This document shows, piece by piece, positions 7,836 through 14,205 of a DNA stretch of 22,965 bases. The notes under the pieces were generated by a model, which saw nothing but the letters and a program-made list of their open reading frames with translations, searched no databases and was not told the origin of the DNA. The position numbers and the translations under genes are program-made. Every line of letters starts with the position of its first letter. The first letter of the stretch is position 1. The DNA comes from Actinomycetes bacterium. GTDB taxonomy: Bacteria > Actinomycetota > Coriobacteriia > Anaerosomatales > JAJZPX01. The stretch covers positions 1 to 22,965 of the forward strand of contig JAJZPX010000003.1 of NCBI GenBank assembly GCA_021811025.1. Direction: 5' to 3'.

Positions 7836-8936
7836 ATGTCAAGGCTGCCGCTGCTCGCGGGCTTCAGGGACCCGATCCGCCGTCCTCGCTACATCATCTG
7901 GTCGGGCGTTGCGGTGCTCCTTCTCGTGGTGGTCATGATCGTCGCGCTCGGGGTCACGTCCAGCCGCTGGTTCTGCGCGAACGGGTGCCACAAGGTGCAG
8001 GACGACACGATCATCGCCTACAGCCATTCCTCTCACGACAAGGTCTCGTGCATCGCGTGTCACATGCCGGTGAACTCTTCGCCGATTCAGTTCATGTTGC
8101 ACAAGGTCGAGGCGCTCGGCGAGCTGTACCTCACCGTCACCAACCAGTACGAGCTTCCTCTGAACGAGGGCGACGAGCTCGCGCTCAACAAGACGAAGAT
8201 GCCTGCCGAGCAGTGCACGCAGTGCCACGACCTCGCGCACAGGAAGATCACTCCTTCGTCCGGGATCATCATCAACCACGACATCCACGCCAAGAACGGC
8301 ATAACCTGCACGTTCTGCCACAACCGCGTCGCCCACAAAGAAGACTTCAAGCCCACGCTCCCGGGCGACGAGAAGCACGGCGACTTCATGAAGATGGAGG
8401 CCTGCTTCCGCTGCCACACTCTGACTCCGGACAAGAAGACGGAGCTAGGGCTGAAGGCGACGGGCCAGTGCTCGGCGTGCCACACCGCGGGCTTCGAGCT
8501 GAAGCCGCCGTCGCACCTCGAGGCGGGCTTCTTCCCGAAGGGCCACGGCCAGCTGGCGAAGGCCGACAAGAAGTACTGCCTGATGTGCCACAACGAGCAG
8601 CAGTTCTGCTATGGTTGCCATGCTCTGCCGATGCCGCATCCCGCGGACTTCAAGGATCCGAAGAGTCCCGACTCGCACAGCGCTCTGCTGAAGGCGGGGA
8701 AGGTCCAGGCGAGCGTGTGTGCGAAGTGCCACGCGACGAAGCGCGGCGACACCACGGAGTTCTGCAGCAACTGCCATCACAAGGGCAGCGATCCGAACGT
8801 TCCGTGGGTTTCGCTGACGCCCGGCGCCCCGAGCCAGCACCCCAATATCGTTCGGCAGACGGGCGCGCAGGCGTGCTTCAAGTGCCACGACCCGGTGTTC
8901 TGCGCTCACTGCCACGTCGAAGGCATCAAGCGCTAG
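7836..8936 (+). CDS. NapC/NirT-like membrane-anchored 12-haem cytochrome (likely menaquinol oxidising)
   Basis: This 366-residue protein starts at ATG 7836, 19 bases after the preceding stop, with AAGGAG at 7818-7823. A basic N-terminus (RDPIRRPRY) precedes one helix (about 19-40) and then the first haem site. That site is CANGCH (CX3CH) in the context WFCANGCHKVQDDT...SHSSHDKVSCIACHMP, matching the NapC/NrfH/NirT layout of helix, haem 1, spaced His and haem 2. Eleven CXXCH motifs follow, twelve sites in all. The family takes electrons from menaquinol at the outer face of the membrane and passes them to extracytoplasmic partners. The C-terminal half repeats paired haems and contains CHALPMPHPADF, a signature shared with the two cytochromes at 12071-14193. 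The extended haem number means it is not a plain tetrahaem NapC. Confidence 0.92.
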   Translation: MSRLPLLAGFRDPIRRPRYIIWSGVAVLLLVVVMIVALGVTSSRWFCANGCHKVQDDTIIAYSHSSHDKVSCIACHMPVNSSPIQFMLHKVEALGELYLTVTNQYELPLNEGDELALNKTKMPAEQCTQCHDLAHRKITPSSGIIINHDIHAKNGITCTFCHNRVAHKEDFKPTLPGDEKHGDFMKMEACFRCHTLTPDKKTELGLKATGQCSACHTAGFELKPPSHLEAGFFPKGHGQLAKADKKYCLMCHNEQQFCYGCHALPMPHPADFKDPKSPDSHSALLKAGKVQASVCAKCHATKRGDTTEFCSNCHHKGSDPNVPWVSLTPGAPSQHPNIVRQTGAQACFKCHDPVFCAHCHVEGIKR

Positions 8937-8979
8937 AGCCGGTTCCCAAGCAGAGCGGCGGGGAGGAGTAGGCTGACCC

Positions 8980-9717
8980 ATGCCTGAAGACGCGCCGGTC
9001 GCGGAATCCCAGGGAAAGCGTCGCGATCCGGTCGTCGCGACGCTGTCCCTGGCCGTCCTTCTCATGATCGTGGTGCTGCTGGCGAGCGTTGCCACCGTCC
9101 TCTGGTATGCGACCCAGCGAAGGGACGGGCCGCGGACATCCGCGGAACGGGCGCTTGGGGTCGCGGAGATCGCGGCGAAGGAGCAGCCGAAGGTAGTCGA
9201 GAACTGGGCGGCGCTGGCGATGGCGCAGGCGCAGATGGGCCAGTACGACGAAGCTGAAGCCTCTGTGGCGCGCGGCCGGAAGGTACGGGATGCCGCCATC
9301 CTCGCGCTCGCCTACGCCGAGATCGCCCGCTGCCGCGGGGACCTGGGGGGCGCGCTCGAACGCTACGACTCGGCGAAGAAGAAGGCGGTCGCCGAGGGGC
9401 GTGCGAAGCAGAAGGAGCTCGAGGAGCAGGAGATCACCTTCAAACCGCGCAACGACGTGCTGATCGACGCGACGATCGGGGAGGCGCGAGTGTACGGGCT
9501 GATGGGGAAGCTGAAGGAGGCACGCGCGCAGTTCGACGAGGCGCTGCGCCTCGACCCGCTGATGGCCGATGTGCGGGCGCAGCGCGGAGACATCGAGGCG
9601 AAGCAGGGTGATGCGGCCGCCGCTCGCGCCGACTACGAGCAGGCGCTGCGGCTCGTGCCCGACCTGGAGGCCGCGAAGGCGGGGCTCCGCAGGCTGAACG
9701 GAGGCAAGAGTGAGTGA
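8980..9717 (+). CDS. Membrane-anchored TPR protein of the cytochrome operon
   Basis: This 245-residue protein starts at ATG 8980, with GGGAGGAG at 8961-8968 (an 11-base spacer). A short polar N-terminus with basic residues (GKRRD) precedes one membrane helix (about 19-44, LSLAVLLMIVVLLASVATVLWY). The remainder is helical and fits tetratricopeptide repeats, clearest in LKEARAQFDEALRLDPL and ARADYEQALRLVPDLEAA. A charged helical segment (KKKAVAEGRAKQKELEEQE) separates the repeats and may be coiled coil. The TPR domain should face outward. TPR proteins of this shape (CcmH/NrfG-like) often help cytochrome maturation or complex assembly, which fits its place after two cytochromes. It overlaps the next gene by eight bases, so the two are translationally coupled. 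Its specific partner is not known. Confidence 0.85.
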   Translation: MPEDAPVAESQGKRRDPVVATLSLAVLLMIVVLLASVATVLWYATQRRDGPRTSAERALGVAEIAAKEQPKVVENWAALAMAQAQMGQYDEAEASVARGRKVRDAAILALAYAEIARCRGDLGGALERYDSAKKKAVAEGRAKQKELEEQEITFKPRNDVLIDATIGEARVYGLMGKLKEARAQFDEALRLDPLMADVRAQRGDIEAKQGDAAAARADYEQALRLVPDLEAAKAGLRRLNGGKSE

Positions 9718-10924
9718 CGGGATGACGCGCAAGGGGCCGAAGCGGAGCCGGATGCGCGCCGTCCTGGGCGTGGTGCTGTTCGTCATGGTGTTGCTGCTCG
9801 GGGCGATGGGGTACTTCTTCGTGAAGGTTCTCGTGCCTGGCGGCGCTCCGGCTCAAACGCGCTCCGATGGCCGAAGCGGGTTGCAGTGGGTTCGATCGCT
9901 CTATGGATTCGGGCCTGCTCGCGACGAACAGCTGCTTGCTCCGACATCCGTGGCCATCGCTCCGAACGGGACGGTCTTCGCCACCGACCCCCAACGAGGC
10001 CGGATCATGGCATTTCGTCCCGATGGGAGCTTCCTTCGTCTCATCCATACGGGGAGAGGCGGCAGCGGCAAGGGGCAGATGCTGCGGCCGGAGGGCCTTG
10101 CGACCGACCGCGCGGGCAACCTCTACGTCTCCGATCCGATGAACCAGAAGATACTCGTGTTCGACACCGCTGGCAGGTTCGTCAGGGAGTGGCCGGTCCC
10201 CAACGTGATAGGGATCGACGTGCAGGCGAACAGGCTCTTGGCCTATGCGGGCGGCACGGTGGTTCTGTACACCCTCGAGGGCGAGAAGACGGGAACGATC
10301 GGGCGGGCGGGAAGAGGCCCCGGCGACACTCTGATGGCGGCATACGGTGTCACCGGCGATGCCAACGACGTCTACGTCGCCGACTCGCACAACGGCGCCA
10401 TCAAGGCGTTCGCGAACGACGGCAGGCTGCTGTGGGCCACGACGGATCCATCTTCGTCCCGGGCGCGCGAGTCCACCTCGGCGACAGAAGCGGCGGAGCC
10501 TGTCCTTCAGCTCCCGCAGGACCTCGCGATCGACGGCGCCAGGCGGATCGTGGCGGTCGACGCGTTCACTTTCAAGCTGGTCGTGCTAGACGCAAGGACC
10601 GGGCGGATCGGCAGCACGTATGGCGACGTTGGGAGCGGCGAGGGCGAGTTCGGTTACCCGACCGGCATCGCGTACGATCCCGCTCGCGATTGGTTCGCCG
10701 TGGCGGACACGGCCAACGATCGCATCCAGATCGTGCGTATCCCGGGATCGGGCGGGGGGGCCGCACAGGCGGTCGTGCGCGCTCTCACCAGTCCCCTGCG
10801 GCTTTGCGCGGTGCCTCTCATCCTGCTGCTGATCGCGGCGGCCATCCTTTCCGCGAGCGTACGCGCTCGTCGTCGGGAGGAGCTGCGGCAGAGCCTCGCG
10901 AAAGACGGAGCGGACGCCGCGTAG
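9710..10924 (+). CDS. NHL-repeat beta-propeller protein with a membrane helix at each end
   Basis: The GTG start at 9710 has GGAGG at 9700-9704, five bases upstream, and overlaps the preceding gene by eight bases. The product has 404 residues. Basic residues (KGPKRSRMR) and a helix (about 16-39) lead into about six NHL-type blades. Recognisable blade motifs include LLAPTSVAIAPNGTVFATD, LRPEGLATDRAGNLYVSD, ANDVYVADSHNGAIKAF and GYPTGIAYDPARDWFAVAD. A second helix (about 366-386) is followed by RARRREELRQ, so both termini should be cytoplasmic and the propeller outside. NHL propellers are protein-binding scaffolds and recur near multihaem cytochrome genes in metal-reducing bacteria and archaea. 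I infer a scaffold or docking role for the cytochromes encoded upstream. No catalytic residues are evident. Confidence 0.88.
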   Translation: MSDGMTRKGPKRSRMRAVLGVVLFVMVLLLGAMGYFFVKVLVPGGAPAQTRSDGRSGLQWVRSLYGFGPARDEQLLAPTSVAIAPNGTVFATDPQRGRIMAFRPDGSFLRLIHTGRGGSGKGQMLRPEGLATDRAGNLYVSDPMNQKILVFDTAGRFVREWPVPNVIGIDVQANRLLAYAGGTVVLYTLEGEKTGTIGRAGRGPGDTLMAAYGVTGDANDVYVADSHNGAIKAFANDGRLLWATTDPSSSRARESTSATEAAEPVLQLPQDLAIDGARRIVAVDAFTFKLVVLDARTGRIGSTYGDVGSGEGEFGYPTGIAYDPARDWFAVADTANDRIQIVRIPGSGGGAAQAVVRALTSPLRLCAVPLILLLIAAAILSASVRARRREELRQSLAKDGADAA

Positions 10925-10991
10925 GCGCCTCAGATTCCGTCAGGGACTTGCGAATTGCGGCGTTGCGTGCTGGAAACGGGCTGGGACACTC

Positions 10992-11000
10992 TGCTAGTAT
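10992..11000 (+). promoter_or_regulatory. Extended -10 promoter of the hexahaem cytochrome gene
   Basis: TGCTAGTAT is a good extended -10 element, with the hexamer TAGTAT at 10995-11000. Only a weak TGGAAA (10971-10976, 18-base spacer) could serve as a -35. The leader to the ATG at 11086 would be close to 80 bases. I looked in that leader for a cyclic dinucleotide (GEMM) riboswitch, as occurs before cytochrome genes in Geobacter, and did not see one. Confidence 0.6.
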
Positions 11001-11085
11001 GAGGCGATGACGTCCGGCAACCGCGCTCAGGGGTATTGCGCGATTGCGTTCTCGGGCGAGACGAATCGGGAGAGGGGGTGTAAGA

Positions 11086-11937
11086 ATGAAGAAGGCCATG
11101 CTTGTGTTCTTGGCAGCGTTCGTGATCGTCGCCGCCATGGCTGGAATCGCACATGCGGCATCTGGGGACTCGACCTACCTCATTCCTGGCTCGACGGGTG
11201 ATGCGGGATCGCCGCACGGCGGGTTCGACGTGAACACGAAGCGCTGCGGCGTCTGCCACGCCGTCCACCATGCGTGGGGACAGGCTCTGCTGCGCGACAC
11301 CATCAGCAACGCGTGCAGCTACTGCCACATCACCACCTACGTGGGCTACATCAAGGTGTACGACGGCAACACCAGCAACTACACCTCGGTGTCGAACAAG
11401 GCCCACGACTCAGGCAGCGGCGCCAGCTGCACGAACTGCCATCAGGTGCACGCGGCTTCGAATCAGATGGTGAACAACAGCGCGTATCTGGTGAAGAAGA
11501 TCCTGAGGGCTGGCGCCTACCAGAGTGGTGTGACGATCACCGGGGCTGAGACGTCCACGACGGCCGAGTCGAAGTGGTGTACGCAGTGCCACACGTACTA
11601 CTACACCGGCTACAACGCGTCGTCGCACGTCATGACGTCTGCTATCAGCGCCTATCACAACACGAACAGCAGCGTCACTCAGCAGGTTGCGTTCTCGGCA
11701 TCGACGGACTGCCGCTCGTGCCACGCCGACGGTCTGGTGAACCAGGTGCCGACGCCTCCGGGCACGGTGCAGGTGGCGAGCAGCTTCCCGCACTTCACCG
11801 CGGGCGCGCGCTTCCTGCGCTCCGCTGTGACCTCCGACGGCGCGGGCTCCACGCCTGCGACCGATCCGTCCACCGACGGTGTCTGCATCCGTTGTCACCG
11901 CAATGGCGGAAGCGCCGGCGCAGGAGTCAGCTACTAG
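11086..11937 (+). CDS. Secreted hexahaem c-type cytochrome, OmcS-like haem order (candidate nanowire subunit)
   Basis: The ATG at 11086 follows AGAGGGGGTG (11071-11080). An upstream in-frame ATG at 11044 would place basic residues before the signal peptide and lacks a ribosome binding site. The 283-residue product has a clear signal peptide (MKKAMLVFLAAFVIVAAM..., likely cleaved after AHA) and no other membrane segment. It has exactly six CXXCH motifs: RCGVCHAVHH, ACSYCH, SCTNCHQVHA, KWCTQCH, DCRSCH and VCIRCH near the end. The order and context resemble Geobacter OmcS as I recall it: a CxxCHxxH opening, a WCxxCH fourth site and a C-terminal haem. The sequence between haems is Ser/Thr/Tyr/Asn-rich. 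It is monocistronic, between its own promoter and a strong terminator, which suggests a protein made in quantity. A filament role is inference; a soluble extracellular shuttle is the alternative. Confidence 0.92.
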   Translation: MKKAMLVFLAAFVIVAAMAGIAHAASGDSTYLIPGSTGDAGSPHGGFDVNTKRCGVCHAVHHAWGQALLRDTISNACSYCHITTYVGYIKVYDGNTSNYTSVSNKAHDSGSGASCTNCHQVHAASNQMVNNSAYLVKKILRAGAYQSGVTITGAETSTTAESKWCTQCHTYYYTGYNASSHVMTSAISAYHNTNSSVTQQVAFSASTDCRSCHADGLVNQVPTPPGTVQVASSFPHFTAGARFLRSAVTSDGAGSTPATDPSTDGVCIRCHRNGGSAGAGVSY

Positions 11938-11996
11938 AGCCTCAGGCTCATCAGTCAGGCTGATGAGGGCGCCGCCCCCTCAGGGGCGGCGCCCTC
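11937..11996 (+). terminator. Cluster of three overlapping hairpins ending in a 14-bp terminator stem
   Basis: Three hairpins follow the hexahaem gene. GAGCC-TCA-GGCTC lies at 11937-11949. CTCATCAG-tcagg-CTGATGAG lies at 11947-11967. A perfect 14-bp stem, GAGGGCGCCGCCCC with loop CTCA, lies at 11965-11996. Neighbouring stems share bases, so they compete. The last is a strong intrinsic terminator without a T tract and probably also protects the mRNA 3' end. Confidence 0.85.
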
Positions 11997-12032
11997 GGTC
12001 GTCGCGTCGGGATCCGCAGCAGGTTCGCCCTC

Positions 12033-12041
12033 TGCTACGAT
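12033..12041 (+). promoter_or_regulatory. Extended -10 promoter of the second NapC-like operon
   Basis: TGCTACGAT (hexamer TACGAT at 12036-12041) sits just after the terminator and 30 bases before the TTG start at 12071. No -35 is evident at the usual distance. Its position supports the TTG start, because the longer open frame would begin upstream of this promoter and inside the preceding gene. Confidence 0.5.
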
Positions 12042-12070
12042 TGCCTCAAGTCGTTTCCGGAAGAGCGAGA

Positions 12071-13054
12071 TTGGCACCCTCACCGCCCTCACGTCCGTCG
12101 CGCGCCGCGCTCGTGGCGATCCTCGGCGGCGTCATCGTCATGCTCGTCGCCGCGCTCGCGGCATCGTCGTCCGCACGCGTCTGCGCGAGCTGTCACTCGA
12201 TGCGGGCGCAGGCGCGTTCTCTCGACCGCAGCCCGCACCGCGGCGTGCCCTGCTACGCATGTCACGTCCGAGATGGAGGCTGGGGGATCGTCGAGGCCAA
12301 GAGCGACGAATGGCTGCGGATGTATCCGCATGCCGTGCTCACCGGAGGGCTTCGCGGTCCCGCGGCCGAGGTGGACCCGGGGCAGTGCCTGGGGTGCCAC
12401 CGAGACGTGATGACGAGAGTGACGGACGGGAAGCGGATTCGCATCCGTCATGCGACCTGCGCGCCCGCTTCCTCCGGCTGCGACGTCTGCCATACATCGG
12501 AATCGCATCCCGGCGCCGTCCGATGGCCTCGCAGTCCTGAGATGGACGCCTGCGTGGCGTGCCACCGGCAGGCGAACGCGTCGGTCGCGTGCGACTTGTG
12601 CCACGTGAAGGGCGCGCAGGGGAAGCCGGCGTCGGACACGTCATGGGGGGTGACCCACGGACCGGAGTGGCGGACGACGCACGGTATGGGCGACCTGCGC
12701 TCGTGCGATGCTTGCCACGACAACGGTGTCTGCGTGCGCTGTCATGGCACCGCGCTTCCGCACCCACGGGGCTTCTACCTTCAGCATGGGGCGGAGGCGC
12801 TCGAGACCGGAGCGAAATGCGTGTCCTGCCACGGGCGCTCGTTCTGCGACTCCTGCCACGGATCGCCCATGCCGCACCCAGTCGGGTTCCTTCCCGCGCA
12901 CTCCAAGCTCGCCTCGGGCTACGCCGATCCCGCCTGCCTGAACTGCCACCATCGCGAGGGCTGTGACAAGTGCCACAGCGCGCACACCCATCCGGGAAGG
13001 ACCGACGGGACGATGCGCAACGAGGCACTGCCGGTTGTTGGGAAGGGCCGCTGA
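12071..13054 (+). CDS. NapC/NirT-like membrane-anchored 12-haem cytochrome (second paralogue)
   Basis: The TTG at 12071, with GGAAG at 12059-12063, gives 327 residues. The open frame extends further upstream, but that part runs back through the terminator. A short basic N-terminus (SRPSR) precedes one helix (about 13-31) and then the NapC-like start RVCASCHSM...SPHRGVPCYACH. Twelve CXXCH motifs are present, with a normal first site, unlike the two related proteins at 7836 and 13054. The signature CHGxx[LM]PHPxxF occurs twice (TALPHPRGF and SPMPHPVGF). The expected role is menaquinol oxidation and onward electron transfer outside the membrane. The stop overlaps the next start by one base (TGATG), so expression is coupled. 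Confidence 0.92.
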   Translation: MAPSPPSRPSRAALVAILGGVIVMLVAALAASSSARVCASCHSMRAQARSLDRSPHRGVPCYACHVRDGGWGIVEAKSDEWLRMYPHAVLTGGLRGPAAEVDPGQCLGCHRDVMTRVTDGKRIRIRHATCAPASSGCDVCHTSESHPGAVRWPRSPEMDACVACHRQANASVACDLCHVKGAQGKPASDTSWGVTHGPEWRTTHGMGDLRSCDACHDNGVCVRCHGTALPHPRGFYLQHGAEALETGAKCVSCHGRSFCDSCHGSPMPHPVGFLPAHSKLASGYADPACLNCHHREGCDKCHSAHTHPGRTDGTMRNEALPVVGKGR

Positions 13055-14193
13055 TGGATCGCCTGATTCGTGCGGTGCTCCAACTCGTCCAACACCCCGG
13101 CTCGAACCTGGCGGCCGCTGCCATCGGGCTTTCCGTCGTGGTTCTCGCCGTGATCATCCTGCTGCTGGTCCTGCTCATCTGGGCACTCGCCGAGCAGGAG
13201 GAGACGTCGGAGGACGAGCCGGACGAAACCGCGGCGGAGCGCCACTTGCGTCTCCGCGCCGAACGCGCCGAGGTGTCTCCGATCGCGCGCGGGCTCCGCG
13301 TTCTGGGCCGCTCGAAACGCGTCACGGTCTGGCTCTCGCTCGGCATCGTGCTGGCGGCGCTGGCTGTCGCATACGAGTCCACCTCATCCGAGCAGTACTG
13401 CGGGTCGACCTGCCATGCCATGACGGCATCGGCCGACAGCTGGAAGGCCTCTTCGCATGCTCGCGTGCCGTGCGTTCGGTGCCACGAAGGGAAGCATGTC
13501 TTGACGCTCGCCGCCGCGGCGGCCAGCCGAATGCACGATGTGTTCGCCCAGCTGACGGGCGGCAGGGACCTCGCTGCCTCGGTCCCCTCACGGCGATGCC
13601 TGGACTGTCACGCAGGGATCACGAGGGGTGTGACGACGTCGGCGAATGGCATCCGGATGCGGCACAGCGACGTGATCGTGGGCGGGGGATCCTGCGACTC
13701 GTGCCACGGCTCGGTCGGTCATGCGCGCAAGGACGTTCCGGCACCGGCGAAGATGCCGCAATGCCTGCGATGCCACGACGGACGTGAAGCGCCGTCCGCC
13801 TGCTCGACCTGCCATGTGGGGGACGTGGGCAAGCTGCCGGTGTACGAGCGCCACTTCACGCGCGTCGACCTGCCGGAGCCGACGTGCGGTGGGTGTCACT
13901 CGCAGCAGAAGTGCGACGGCTGCCACGGTCTTCGCATGCCGCACCCTGCCGACTTCAAGAGCCCGGCCAAGCATGCCTACCTCGGGTCGTTCGAGCACCG
14001 GAAGCTGTGCTACCGGTGTCATGTCTTCGCCGACTGCTCGTGCCATCGGCTGGTGTTCGACCAGGCGCACGGGCCGACATGGGAGAAAGACCACCAGCGC
14101 TATAGTGTGTCCGACGGAGCACGCTACTGCACCGGATGCCACACGCGCACGAAGAACCTGTGCCTGGATTGCCATCCCGGGCTGCGGAGCTGA
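13054..14193 (+). CDS. Two-helix NapC-like cytochrome with 11 haem sites plus one contracted CSCH site
   Basis: The ATG at 13054 overlaps the previous stop and gives 379 residues. Two membrane helices (about 20-46 and 90-107) flank a loop that begins acidic (EQEETSEDEPDE) and ends strongly basic (RHLRLRAERAE...LGRSKR). The basic end suggests a cytoplasmic loop with the N-terminus and haem domain outside. Haem 1 is CGSTCH (CX3CH), followed by SSHARVPCVRCH as in NapC/NirT proteins. Ten CXXCH motifs follow. Between the eighth and ninth of these lies CSCH (14035-14046), at the place where the protein at 7836 has CSNCH. The signature CHGLRMPHPADF is shared with that protein. It probably works with the cytochrome at 12071 in quinol oxidation. 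Confidence 0.9.
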   Translation: MDRLIRAVLQLVQHPGSNLAAAAIGLSVVVLAVIILLLVLLIWALAEQEETSEDEPDETAAERHLRLRAERAEVSPIARGLRVLGRSKRVTVWLSLGIVLAALAVAYESTSSEQYCGSTCHAMTASADSWKASSHARVPCVRCHEGKHVLTLAAAAASRMHDVFAQLTGGRDLAASVPSRRCLDCHAGITRGVTTSANGIRMRHSDVIVGGGSCDSCHGSVGHARKDVPAPAKMPQCLRCHDGREAPSACSTCHVGDVGKLPVYERHFTRVDLPEPTCGGCHSQQKCDGCHGLRMPHPADFKSPAKHAYLGSFEHRKLCYRCHVFADCSCHRLVFDQAHGPTWEKDHQRYSVSDGARYCTGCHTRTKNLCLDCHPGLRS

Positions 14194-14205
14194 AGGCAAA
14201 CCGAG

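Noticed and set aside
11001..11085. Possible cyclic dinucleotide (GEMM) riboswitch in the leader of the hexahaem gene
   Set aside because: The leader contains CCGGCAACCGCG but not the conserved GEMM core or its tetraloop-receptor layout.
11879..12070. Upstream extension of the 12-haem cytochrome frame
   Set aside because: It would start inside the preceding gene, read through three hairpins and put about 64 polar residues before the membrane helix; the TTG at 12071 fits better.
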